Shown here in pieces: positions 1 through 13,100 of a stretch of DNA of 64,000 nt. Numbering within the stretch: the stretch's first letter is position 1; each line of letters begins with the position of its first letter. Position numbers and translations under genes: made by a program. Source of the DNA: Fasciolopsis buskii (taxonomy: Eukaryota; Platyhelminthes; Trematoda; Plagiorchiida; Fasciolidae); NCBI GenBank assembly GCA_008360955.1, contig LUCM01007285.1:47155-111154 (forward strand). The letters run 5' to 3'. The notes under the pieces were generated by a model, which was given only the letters and a program-made list of their open reading frames with translations, ran no database searches and had not been told where the DNA came from.

Positions 1-500
1 GGCGCGGGTCCTGATTATCCTGCGCGATTCGACCGATGCAGTATGGAATTATTTAGTGGACGTGTCACTATCATCGGGTGAATAAGTGGTACGGTAACTG
101 TAGGGAGGTCCGAGTGCTAGAGCCTAATGAAGACGCCTTAGCCCCGGGTTCCGTCGCAAAGCCCAACCAGCCTTTGGTTCCTGACAGAGATACCCTGGAC
201 CGCCAGCAGCGGGCGTTACACTGAGGTGTGGGCGCCATCAGCGTAGGTGTGATCAATTAGTCTTCCAACTCCGTTTTTTTCAAACTGCAGCCTGCTACAG
301 ATCAGATCAAAACCCAACACTGGAGGACCCAGTAAGCACTACTTCGTCAGGCCTCTCACCCGATTTCGGACCTTACCAGGCATGGATTGGATCCTTCGGC
401 TTCGAGATTAAGCCATCCTGCCATAGCTCGTTGGATCATGGAGGCACGCAAGCCGTCACACCACGTCAAGGTGTAGTGTCATTTTGGCATGACAGTCCTC
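1..500 (+). repeat. GC-rich block with a dispersed repeat (copy 1)
   Basis: This block is visibly richer in G and C than the DNA that follows. Its right half (about 330-500) contains a core reading GGAGGCACGCAAG followed by CCACGTCAAGGTG. A diverged relative of this stretch lies on the minus strand at about 49600-49790, with matching blocks on both sides of the core (GAGAT...GCCAT before it, CCAC.TCAA after it). That pattern suggests an interspersed repeat, perhaps the non-coding leader of a retroelement. The 61-codon open frame at 71-256 (minus) resembles nothing I recognise and I do not treat it as a gene. The family is not identified. The similarity was judged by eye and is roughly 60 percent. 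Confidence 0.42.
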
Positions 501-3500
501 GGCTCACCGTAACCTCTTTCCTGTGCATGATGCGCACTACGATTCCATTGTTAAAGAATGTAAGACAAATGTCGACACAATTTTTACCTGAACTAAAAGT
601 ACCTTAGGTCAAAAATACTACGGTGCCTGAGGGACATCAGCTGAGCTTGTCTAATCATTATGCCGTACATTAGCCTGGGGTTACCGAGATCGCGTTTAAT
701 AAGTCAATCAAAAATAGTGAAATAGTTTACTCATGGAGACCAGTGAGAACCACTCGTACACCACCGAAGGAAATTGGTAACTTACGTAATACGAAGTGTT
801 CTTTGATTGTCTCACGGCCTCTTCAGAGTTTGTGACTTGAATTTGTTATGTCTCCTCCAAACAGCTTTCAAGATCGATAGTTTACTCAACAAAATCCGAG
901 ATCACCGCGAGATGTCATAGACAAATGGTCAGGCTATTCTATTCCTCTTTGATCAAGCTGCATCGTGAGTTTTCCCGATGAAAACTGCACTTAGTTTTGT
1001 CGACATAATGCTGATGTTGGCAATTCTGCACCAAAGTGTACCGTTTACCTGTGCACCGATAGACAAATGTTTACAGTAGTGGTTGGGTACAGTTCATTCC
1101 TATTATTAACCTTGCTTTTAATTCCCCGTAACCTCCCACAATGTCCAAATACAGTAGTTGGTCTTTTGAGTTTCTTCCATTATTTTAACTTTTTCTGTAA
1201 CAGATTAAAACAAAGGTAAACCATCCCGCGGAGACCGTGATTGGGACCAGAGTTATTTCTTGCCTTCTGCTATGAAAGGATCTTGGGTATTCACCTTCTA
1301 CTTGATGTAGCCCCAGTTTTCATTATCAAACTTTATTCTAAACTCCAAATTTTTCGTGCCGGACAGCCCGTTAGCCCCGACCCACAATTCTTTATTCATT
1401 CCCGAAAGCTTCAAACTTTCAACTCGTTGTTTCATTTTTCATGAACACATTTTAGACATGCCACTCACAGCAAGCCAGTGAGGTGAAATTATAGCAAATC
1501 ATTCTAAGGTCAACGAGCTTCGGTGAAACTCATATTTTATTTAAAGAGACTGGTTTTGTAAAGTTTGATGGACAAGTGAGAAAATGAATTGTAGTCTCAT
1601 CAAAAAACGAAAATAGTCCGAGAGCATCAACTGATTCAAACTCATTTTTCACCTAAATTGGAATTGCAAAGATAGGTAAACCAATGGGATGTGACAATCC
1701 TTAACCTAGAATTATACGCACAAATGCTGTTTAGAACGTTTTGGCAAATTTTGGCCAGTACTTACATCAGTAGTGTGAATAATCCCCTAAATATTACTTT
1801 ATTCATACCCGTCCTCCCTTAAGAGGTTCTGAAAAGGTAAAGTATTGCTTTATTTTTTCATGTCGAATCGACTATTCTCAAGAATCATAATCACTTGCAA
1901 TCCGATAAACTTAAACTCCAGAATGGTGGTTATGGTAAGTGCACATCTTAGAAACTGAAATTCGTCAGTAATAGGGTAATGTAAACACCGCGGAAAATAA
2001 CGGTCATTTCCGTCAGTACATTACCCGCATTTTACGCCCAAAACACAACTGATGGTGTCAGTGGGTCGAACAAAGTCTTCTCCAGTCGCTTGTTTTTTTG
2101 ACACTAATAAAGTGGTCATTTAGGAAGCCTAAGACTGCCAGGCCTTATTTAAGGGAACTATGCAGAGGCCTTTCTAAAGAGCGTACATAACACCTCTTCC
2201 TACAAAGTCGATTTGAAAAAGTAAAGCCTGCAATTCATAGAAGAAAAAAGCAATAGGGCCATATATCTAGGATTATCTACTTCCGTGGGAAAGCAAGGTG
2301 CTTCGAGGGCGAAATGTGGCAGATCATTCCAGTTGTTTCGAAAAATTACGAGTTTTATCTTTCATCAACCAGATTCTTCATGATCACCTTGTCTCGCTTT
2401 GGAAACAAAAATCCGGAATTCACGGGTTCCAACGATCATTGATGTACCTCACACTTGATTTACTTTGAACCGAACACCAAGGAGGGACTAATATGCTTCT
2501 CAAATGTCTAGCTCTCCTTGCACTTTGAGCTTTATAATTTGACAGTAGGAGTGCCCGTCTTCGTACAACTAGAACGATTCCAATGAATGCGTTTGGTCTC
2601 CGAGTTTAAGCATCAGCAATGCATTTTGCTTGCTTCAACCTAAATTTGCAGAATTTCATGCTAACTTGCTAACGGGCTTTCTGCGTCTCTGAATTTGTGC
2701 AACAACTGCGACGACAAATAGCCGGATATCAACGGAGATGCGTTCATCAGCAGGTAGCGACGATAATGGTAAATAAATTGCACAAGGAGTAGGATGTCAA
2801 GGTCAAAACTTGAATGTTGTGGTTGAGCGATCATTAGTCATGGCTAAATAATCGTGGATCGAAGTAAAAGGATTATGGAGAAGATGCTGTATCCCAGTGA
2901 CCTAAATAGGCCGCATGTGTGCAAACTTCATCCAACTTGTGTTCACTTCATTCACCAAATATTAGTTAATGTATATGTGCAAATACATGGTTAAACTGAG
3001 AATTTCAGTGATGTAGTACTTCTCCTTAGAGGTTGAACAGACGAAGAGGATCAGGAGGTGAAATTAACTGGTATCATTTGCTGTGGCAAGCCCCAGTATG
3101 CCCACTTTAAATATAGTAATTTCTCACAGAGGTGTTGCCGCATGGCCGACCATTTTTGAATTCTTCAAAACAAGACTGGTAAAAATGCAAATTGAAGCCC
3201 AAAGCAACGACGTTTTATCGCTGAATTACAAACGGGCAGATATTTAACGGTTAATTCAGCGAAAACATTGTTCCCGTTCAATAATCCACAATCACATCGG
3301 TTACAAAGATATGAACACAGGACCATATTATTGATAGTTATCATTTTGTGAATGTTTGACGGTACCACTTTTAGATGTATTACACGAAAAAATCTTCCTT
3401 TGTTGTACTTGTCAATTATTGTTTACCATGCGCGACCAAGTCGTTCAGCCTTTCTTGTTACACTTTGCATAATAATTTTGATTGGAATTTTTTACGAATA

Positions 3501-3541
3501 TTTTCAGCTTCACTGATGCTTTCAATCTGTATATTATTTAC
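501..3541. other. No gene recognised; intergenic or intronic DNA
   Basis: AT-rich sequence with frequent stops in all frames. I see no retroelement motif, RNA gene or tandem repeat. Short open frames (for example 1241-1444 plus and 3165-3368 minus) have no recognisable motif and are of the length expected by chance. Confidence 0.6.
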
Positions 3542-3588
3542 AGTCCATCCCCCACGATCTGGAGTTGTTCACATGAACCAAGTAAGTC
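3542..3588 (+). other. Candidate short internal exon (47 nt)
   Basis: A T-rich stretch ending in TATTATTTACAG, a good 3' splice site, is followed 47 bases later by CAAgtaagt, a near-consensus 5' splice site. Two of the three frames are open across the interval. The interval lies within a 118-codon open frame (3375-3731) that shows no recognisable domain. Very short exons are known in flatworm genes, but one acceptor/donor pair of this quality can occur by chance in 64 kb, and no flanking exon was identified. Only a transcript alignment could raise this above a guess. Confidence 0.15.
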
Positions 3589-3739
3589 GATTACAGGAGT
3601 TTACCTCGGCGATAAGCTTAGCAGGAGCGGTATCTCTTGTGATTCGGCCCAATAATTATGCCATCGCCACTGGGCACAACAGTCATCGCTTGATGACTAA
3701 TATCTCACTGTTATCTATGAAAGCATTTTGAAAATATCT

Positions 3740-4110
3740 TCCGGAAGGCACTTCGAGGTGGCCAGTCGATGAAATGTATAGAAACTTTGACCAGTGGACT
3801 GGCTCGTTTGAGTGCAGTTAGGCTCAAAGTTGGGGTTTACGAGGTCCAACGAAGCGATGGTTGGAAACCAGGTGATTTGGGTCAGTGACTTTCGTGCTTT
3901 CGAACGCATTCATTTTCTGCTTCGTGCTTCCAGTCACTATTTTGCCATCGATCTTTCCCTCTTCTTTGCTCGTTTTTCTCTTTGAACAGATGGTGCTCTG
4001 AGGTAGCAACAAAATCCAGGCCACGTTGAAGCAAGGTTAATGCTTGTACAAACTAAACTGAACTGCTTCTTGATGTGTATAGTTTGATTCGGCATTTTCA
4101 CTGTCTTTAC
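3740..4110 (+). pseudogene. 3' end of an RTE-like non-LTR retrotransposon (C-terminus plus 3' UTR)
   Basis: Reading from 3740, the plus strand encodes FRKALRGGQSMK, then LTSGLARLSAVRLK (from 3787). After one frame change it encodes WGLRGPTKRWLETR (from 3831), with a stop at 3873. This order (GGQ.M.W, LTSGL.RV..VRLPGWG.R, WLET) is the typical C-terminal signature of RTE-type elements as I remember it. Two mutations that break the frame show that the copy is dead. The downstream AT-rich segment looks like the element's 3' UTR. It shares the 15-mer CAAGGTTAATGCTTG (4032-4046) with the RTE tail at 50616-50630, where the surrounding bases also align. The copy is 5'-truncated: nothing of the RT core is seen upstream. 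Confidence 0.7.
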
Positions 4111-7100
4111 TGATTTCTAGCATTGCGATATACCATTAGGATGTGAAATGCGTGATCAACGAGCCATTTACTAATTGGTCGGGGACTCGTTATTACAAGA
4201 TGTGATAGCACTTTGCCAGCTGCAGCTTAAACTAGTTTATGATGCGCAGTCACTAGAAAAAACAATTTAAAAAAAGTTGGATGTTCTCTACTCCTGAAAT
4301 CATCAGTTATGCTTCTCCGAGTTTAGATAAATTTTTTATCACGCAGTTACAGTCAAAACCAAAGTGGGGCACTATTAACGAGGGATGTAGCATAGAATTG
4401 TTTTGAATTAACTGGCTGCACGAGAGGAGAAATGCATCCAAACTCACTCGGCATAGAACGATCGATGGTCAGTAGTACTGGTACGCAGATTTGCACTATC
4501 CGCGCAGCATTCTGACGTAAACTTATCCGATTCTGTTTGGAGCTGATAAGGTTTGCTTGTTCAAAATTTGCCCTGAAACAGCCTCGTGCTTCAGTCTCTG
4601 TTTGGTAATCAACAATCAGGGATTCTGCTGCTGACATCACCAACTTTCCGGTAATAAACAGCAACACTACTGTACTTCGTTGTTTTGTCTACGATTAAGA
4701 GCAACATGAATATAGAGGTCAATATTTTACAATACCTTGCATCTCCCGATCTCGCTGTGATAGATTCGTCAAAATGAGAAAGTACAATTACTTCTCATCG
4801 GTCGGTCAAGAGGTTCTGTGATGTTGAAAGAAAAACGAGCAGAGACGCACCGAACCGAAACCACTGATAGTTCGAACAAATCGCTGTCACGTCATCGTTT
4901 TCATCCTTGTCTTCAAATGTACTGAGTCTGGGAAAAAATGACTAGTGCTTCAAACCACACTCGATACACGCACCGAGTAGTTGGTGATTACCGAGTTGAA
5001 ATGTCATGTTTAATTATTAGTGCACGATGAGTTCATTTTAATGACATAACATTTAACCGATGCACACTGAATTACCAAATGTTTATAGAATTAAAACTCT
5101 CTGGAGCACTGGTGACAGAAGGACAGTTATGAATGTGCTGTTGCTTCCTTGTGGCATTTAGATAGTAGATTCAATTGGATTTTCAGGAATTTATTTCTGA
5201 GTTGGAGCTGTTTATTCACGTGATCATCTTATGCGATTATTGACTTGTGAATTACGTGAATTTTCGACAGCAGAGGCTCAGTTTGGGTGTACAAGCTTCG
5301 CCAAATAAATAACTTGGTTGTTAAGCTCCATGATATTTCGTTCACTGATTTTTCTGGTCATTCCCACGATTGCGTTGCCCGCAATCGGGGCAGAACAGCT
5401 GCATGCACGAAAGTCGAAGGAAAGTTCGAACACACCCAATAGACTGTTACTGATACAGAGAATATTAGAAACAAAATGTTCACTTCCGCCTTCGGTGAAG
5501 AAAGGGAGAAGGATTCTATCCAGAATAGAACTTCTGTCAAGCCCCGGGTTTCAGAAGGCAGTGTTTTTGAAATCGCAAGGTTCTAGTCTAGAAGAGGGTA
5601 TCTAAACCTGGATTCGCTCTCTAATGGCCACTAGCACTTGCTTCTTTCTCCCAAAGGTTTTAGGAAAATCTCAAAATGAACCATAAAGTTAAGATGATTT
5701 AAGGTAATGATCTACAGTGCAACAAGGTAATATTCTTGCACCAACGGTCACGGACCTTCTTAATTCCTCTGGTAATAAGTTCCGTTGAAAATATTGCACT
5801 TCGAAAGTTGACACCCCTGGTTATAAACTGGCAGCTAACATAAGGTCCAACAGCTGACATTAAGTTAGATAATCTAGGAGCGGAATCAGTTTTAATCTTC
5901 GTCAGAAAATTTTTCTCAGTGAAACCCTTTGAGATGTTACATCAGTATACAATAATGTTGATCGCTGAAGAGTACGAAGTATCACAAACGCGACTGCTGT
6001 TAACTGTTTATCAGTTATCGGAGGCACAAGCATACATAGAATGCATGGTTGGGTTCAAATAAAAATCCTGAGTGAAAAGCAGAAAACCTTTCGCCAGCCC
6101 CCAGGAAATTTTATCTGTTTAACTAGATACTACCGAAATCTTAAACCCAGCAAGTTAACGCAACTGGCCTAGTTCATTATAACGTCTTACTCCGTAAGTA
6201 AACGTATTAAAAATGTACGAAATACCTACTCAGGCGGAAATTACTTGCACATGTTCAACTGATTATTGTCAAGATATTGTGAAAACAAATCCCGTGAATG
6301 AAATACTTAAACTTCATTGTGGGGAAAAAAGATGAGCAAGATAAGGCGACTTCAATAGCAACTTTGTGCTGACCCGATTTATTTCGGTTTATCGAGACCA
6401 GCCTATTTATCCAATGCCACGCTTCAGAGCGCTGAACGTATGCAGCTGTCTCTTCACGCAGTGATATACGCAGAAATAAAGAGACTAACGTTGCGTCCAC
6501 TGATACTCCGAATTTTGGAATGATCGGATTCAAACCATGGGTGCAATGAAGGATATGCAGGACGGAAAAGCTCAAGTAGGAGCGAAGCTTAATACGGGTT
6601 CTTCTCGATTGGGAACTTGATCAGATAACCTACCTTTGATGAGTTCGAAAGGCAGTCAGCCACGTGTAAACAATAAAAAGTTTGACTGTAATCAAAATCT
6701 CACGCAGGAAGAATAAAGGGCTTTTATTTTAAAATTATCTTGCCAAGAAACTTTCAGGTTTGTGTTTCAGTTTACATGAATATGCTACTCTTCGGATTTA
6801 CTGTGGTGACGGTGCTCAAGTGAACCAAGCGTACCTCATCTCAAAAATGCCAGCGATGCATGCCGTTGATCTGCCGATCACTTAGGTAGATGACATTTTG
6901 CGGTTATCCTGTGCGTTTGCGCAACTGACTCATTAAAAGCTTATTTAATTCTTCACCACACCTTATTTCAAGATCATGGTTGTCTGTTCCGTTCTATTTT
7001 AGTATAGGCTTCCTTTTAGTAATGGGGTGTGCCAACTCCGCCTTAATCATGCGCCAACTGTGTTGCAAAGCCTACGAAGCTAATGGATGCGGTAAACCAG

Positions 7101-10100
7101 TTTGAAGCTACTAGTTACATGAAGTGAAGTGAGGGTTCTATGCCATAAAATATTGTTTGACTAACCCTTTAAAGCCAGTCCTGTTGACAGCGTTGCCAAG
7201 ACTTCCGACTCACAGTCGTCCCCTGCAATTTTTTATCTTACTTCGAGCGAAGCTTTTATACTATGCTAAGTTTGATACTAGTGATGCATGAAGAAATCTT
7301 TTCTTGCAGCCGTCTAAAATTGTCTGTTTCAATAAAACCACCGTTCATCGTTGCCTTAACTTTTAGTATTTGTTTTAATTAACCTGTATTCAACCCCCTT
7401 ACTCCTGTTAAAACTGAAGTGAACAAAGGTACACATTCACAAATGCTGTGGTAAAACTATATCCACCAACTATTTCTATCGCAGTCGAAAACCACTGTTA
7501 GCTTTGAGTGATCTTTGTGGGCGAAGGCAATGATACCCATTATGATTTTGCCTCTCGAAACATCTCACCATTAGGCTATTGCCTATGCTGGTGAGTACCA
7601 TGTAAGACAGATGAATCTATTAGTTCTGTCCCATTCAGACTGATCATAAAAGTTTGCTTTATTAGGTTTCACTATGAAATGATAAACTTGAGCGTAAATC
7701 GCATTAACTTGAATAAATCAGTATCTAGTGCGGTCTACGTCTTACGTATCCAGGTGTGTGTGTGCGTGCTGGTGTGCACCAATCACCTCTATTTGTGCAA
7801 CTGTGTTCGTCTTGTTCCACCTGGGATACCCATCGATCTCCGTAAACGGGCACATAAGATCACGAAAGCAGATACGTTAATTCACAGTTTTCTAGTGTGA
7901 GGCCTTTTCAAGCCTTACTTTATAAAGATTAAAAGCTGGATTTCTATGTAGGTCATTCCTGTTCCTGATGCGACCTGTTTTCGTGAAATATAGTAGAACT
8001 TCAAAAAACCATTGCATTTAGGATGCAAAAATCAAGAAAACATTTTTGTCTGTAAAACCATGTCATGGTAAGCATGTTTCGGCATGTTTTCAGAAAGAAA
8101 TAAAAGAAAAGTGTTCCTTTTATTGTCGGTGAATGCATTTATTTGGTAGTGTCTTAGTGGGACCTGAAAACGCACAAACGGTTTGATATCTACCATTTTG
8201 TGACTCTGCATTATTTACTCCAGGAAAGGTTAAGACCGTTTTAGGTGAACAAAAGAAGACTCCATGTTTCCGATAAATTTATTGTTCTTTCAAAGAGTAG
8301 AAAGCAGAATGGATGTAAATAAAGATTGATCTGTATAGATGATAAGTGCATTTACAACAGTACCATGAGTGACCAGATGCTCGCTCGATATTTAACAGAT
8401 TCTGTCTTAACAATGGTCAGGCAAACCATAGGTAAGTCAGTAATCTGAAAAACGATACCACGTTTGCCTCTAAGTTCGGTTTCGGCGGATGGGCTCTGCT
8501 GATGATTCCTAACAATTTTGTAAGGTTTCTTAGGTGAATCTCCAGGTGCTGCGAATTATAAACCAACAATGTTCTTAGATCGTTCGTATTGCATTCGCTT
8601 ACCAAAGGAGTTCTTTCTCACTTGGAATATGTTCTTTTACTACTTGAGTATCTGGAGCCTGCTCAGCAAAACGTCTACTACGGTTGCATCGTGAATAGCT
8701 GGAGCTTGACAAGCGTTTGATATACAGCCGCAGAACAATAATGGTTAAATTTGTATCCTTACTTCGGTTCTGCAGAAGCATTTGTAAATGTTTGTACGGA
8801 GTTATGATATTTACGTATGCAACTATTTAGTGGACGGAGGGAAATCAGGAATACCAGCGTGGAAGAATGATTTGAATCATGATTAGTATGACGCACGTAT
8901 CATCCAAAAACGTCTATCACATGAAGCACAGCGTAGTTGAAAAGACATTGCCATGCGAAGTGGGGGCCAGCCGTCCCAAATCGGCGATGCTTCTTCAACA
9001 TTCAGGTGACAGTTTGTTCTCATTTAGTTCATCATTCATAATTAGGAGTCAAACTGCGTCAAAATGTTGCGATTAATAATTTCTGTGTGCAAACAATATG
9101 AAACGTCACAGGAAATTGTGACAGTCATTCTTTGATTCTGCGCTGAAGTTCAGTTGCAAGCTCAGTTTTGTTATTCGCTAAAGTAGAAGGAGTGAATGAA
9201 TTGGTTTGCGTTGTACTTTGGATTACACCATCGATGTACTTGATGAGCATGCAATCACTATGCACACGCACGAGCAACACGTTCAAGTAACCAGTCGAAC
9301 TGGAGGTTGACAATTCGTTAAATAATATCTTGTGTGAAAAGCTTCGAAAAATTGGGCCTTGAAATTGTTCCACAAGATGGCGATCCAAAAAACGATATCA
9401 GATGTAAAGTATATTATCCCGGCAAGTTTCCTTTACATCAGTGATCTCCAGTAGCTTGGACCAATCAGTAGAGTCAGAAGCATTACTGTATTCAAGGAAA
9501 CACCATTACAGATAGACATTTCTAATGAAGTAACGGAATAATAGAATTCGAGAATGAAGGAAGCAAATGACTTGCCAAACAACGACGACGGACAGGAAAT
9601 CGATGGGGCTTGAGGTATTTGAATTGATGTAGGCAAACATTTTGAATATCGTTTTTCGAACATCTTGAATCACCAGGGGGTGAAATTGTTAAAGCGAAAT
9701 GTCATTCTGTTTGGATTGAGGTCAAGTATCACGGAGGCCAAACTCTAACAAACCAGAATAATTGCTAATGTTTAGTAGCTATTAAAGAGATCCGAAGTGA
9801 TTAAAAATGTAATTTAGCAAGGCTGGCGATAGCTTATTAAGGAGACAACTTCGATCGAGTTTAAAGAATGAGGCGGGCTTTAGTATTCTTTTGTTGGGTT
9901 AAAATACTGGTGACTGGTTTCATAAATCTATATTCTGCTTATTGTATTAGTGAAACGTTAGTATGTTTTCTTTAGAAAGGAGGTCGCCGGCAGGTGAAGG
10001 CTACAATGATAGTGGAGAAGGGGTGGATGGCGATGAGAGGAGTTGGACACACGAATTTCAGTCCGAGTCGCCATAGGTTTTCCACCGCTGGTCGGTTGAC

Positions 10101-13100
10101 ATTAAGATCTACAGAAAATTTGGAGGATGCTAGCAAAATTGCAGTTAATTTAATCAATGTCTGCGGAGCGTGTGTAAGTTTATGGATCTCGATCAATATA
10201 ATCACCTGCACAGCTTTCGAAGGTTATCAGCGTAAGAACGTACGTTCTGTTTGATTTACTAACCTTTACTTTGATTTGGACGAGTCTCTGACTGGACCAT
10301 AATCTTCTTGATAAACTTACTTGCATTTGCGGCAAGTGAAGTGCGAGAATCTATCTGTGAGAATGGCGAAACTTTCAACCAGACACGAAGATTGAAAACA
10401 AATTTAAGAATCTTGAGATATGAAAAACTCATAGCAAACCTGAGTAAAAGCTTTTTCATCTCCAGCGTTTTTTCAAGAATTGCTAGGTCTTCTGGTGTGC
10501 AACAGTGGTCTGATATCTTGTGATTGTGACGATGACTGAAACGTCACTGGTTCTTCATGCAGCCCACAATGTAGGAATTTCTGACTGATTTTGTTTTCCG
10601 TAGTTTCCAGACGGTAATAATCAAGCTGTGTAGAGGAGACTAGACGTATTCACGCAACCGAAGTCCAAATGAGATTCAAGCTTCATGCAAAGGGCAACCA
10701 CTCTGTGGGTAGATATCGAGGTTTGCTTTAGCCTCTGTCGGGTTTTCCTTGGCTGGCCTGTCAGGGTTTTCTGAAGGGAAACGTATGTATGAATATTCCT
10801 GTTTGAGAATGCAAGTGAGTTGTATAAGCAGTGTTTAAATGATATGGGTGATTTGTCAAATTTTTTAAGTTTTTGTTTTAGTGGAATGAGCGTCACAAGG
10901 TGCTACCATGTAATCCACTGGGGAATCCTTGGGCCGCTGTATTCATTAAGATAATGTCAATTTCTTTTTGTTGATGCACTTACTGAGCTTCGGATTGCAT
11001 AACATTTTTGCCCATTCTATTTCATGTCAGGTGCACAAACGGTTTGTAGACCGATGTCCCCGTGCAAATCGCAATCTGTGTAACTGAAGACGATGCAAAC
11101 AATGCGAACCAACGACAACACCATTGATTACAACCTAACTAGCCGATGTTTGAATTTGACAATTCATTTTTCTCGCGGATTATTTGGTTTGCAGACCGCC
11201 GACTATATTCGTACCAACAGAACTCACTCACTTGGTTGTCCATTGACGGCAGTGCTGATAAAATGCATCTATGGAATAAATTATTTTTATCATTTGGGGG
11301 ATCATGAAGAGGCGAAATCAAAAATAAAAGAATTTGAATCTGAAATCTTTTGGCAATAATTATCCGATGGACGAAAATCTATATTACATGCAGCACCCGC
11401 ACTTTTCGAATACTTTCAGTCGTGTCATCAATGAACATGTCCTGATTTGCAATTCGTCCAAAGCCTCTCTGATGATTTGCTATATTGAAATACCAGCAGC
11501 TATCATTACCCTAAAAGAAACATTGCGTTTTTGATCTATAAAATATTTCAAGATGGAAAAGACTGTAGGCAGATAAAGAGGTTAGGACCCTAACAAACTG
11601 TACTATTCCAACAGTCAGCATTCCACCATTCGTATCTAAACATACAATTTAACAACTTTGAGTAGGAAAACACCGAACATTGTTCAGAAATAATGTTGAC
11701 GCCTCTGGTGCTCGACGATCCGGCTGTTCTTTCCTGTTGATTTGGCAACGAAAACTTCGTCACGAACGATTCGAAATTAATAATTTTAGTTAAGGTTGGA
11801 TAGTTGGATGCAATCTGCATGTCTGTGCGCCGAGAACAGATTTGACCGAAAACCTGGGGGAACTTTAAACGGCAGCGCGTAAACAACAAGCAATTATTTG
11901 CACATTTCGCCCCAGAATGGCCATTTTTACAAATGTTAATTTGGGAATATTTGTTTTTATCGTTATATGTATCCATTAATAGTTCGGAGATTCATCCGTG
12001 ACGTTGCAAACTTTCGATCCGTGAAAATGTTGATATGATTTTTTTGGCCTATCATTTCGTTATCTGTAATCAGAAAACAGTTTTCGCCCTTTTCCTGATT
12101 CTTAGGTAAAATTAGATTTTGATATTAATTTGCAAAAGACGATTATGAAACACTTAGGCTAAGAAATCATTTCCAATTTCCAATCACGTTGTTTTTGTGA
12201 TTTCATCGGGCAACTTTAGGAAAATTGTGGTGCTTGCCATGATGAAATCAGTCATAGAATGGGAGAAAATGGAAAAAGATGCAGAATCTGTGGAGTTCTG
12301 TGTATTTTCGATGTCCTCAATTTAGAATGCAAAAAGGGTCTTCAATACATAATAATCAGTAACCGACAATTTTCTGGAGCCGAGTGCCTACAAAATGCTA
12401 ACCTTTGAATAGTAAATTGGCAGAACAACTGTGTTTGAATAGCTCTCGTGATATTACCATACGAATCGCCCCCTTATTTTTATTTAATTATAAATGTTTA
12501 GTTCTGTTTACATAGGTATGAACAAAAAAACGGATGCTTGTAAACAATTATTTGTAACCAACTTTGTGTGTTCCACACAAACCTCGAAACCAGTGATTCA
12601 AAAATAATGCTTGATCTTTTATGGTTACTGAGCATGAATGCTTTCTTGCAAAACCATTTGCTTGTATGACAGGGGTTATCCACCTGCCGCCAATTTCCTA
12701 TTCATTCACGATGGGGATACGTGACTGGACTTGCAGGGGATGTCCAAATGTGAAATCGTTGATTCCATCGACATTTGAGTAAGGGACTCTTCACTACTGT
12801 CATTGTGTTGCGTTCGCAGGCAGCCTGTTTGTCCCTTAGCATAGGCTGGGAATTTCAACTGAAAAGCAAACGCGTGGAGAAGACACAATTTACTGTCTAT
12901 TTACAACGGAGCATTGCAGTGCGCAGACTTTGAGACGATTTCCGTATTCCCGAACCCCTCAAGACGTGATTTAATTTCCTGAAGTGCAATAACAACACTG
13001 AAATACATTTTCAGCATGAAAAAATCCAAAGTTGTGAGTAACTATTCAATCAATTGCTTTCCGCACATTATGCGCATTAACGTTACATGCAATAGTATGC

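Noticed and set aside
11590..11976. Longest open frame in the window (128 codons, minus)
   Set aside because: No recognisable motif, no splice or start context and no second copy. About a dozen frames of 100 codons or more are expected by chance at this base composition.
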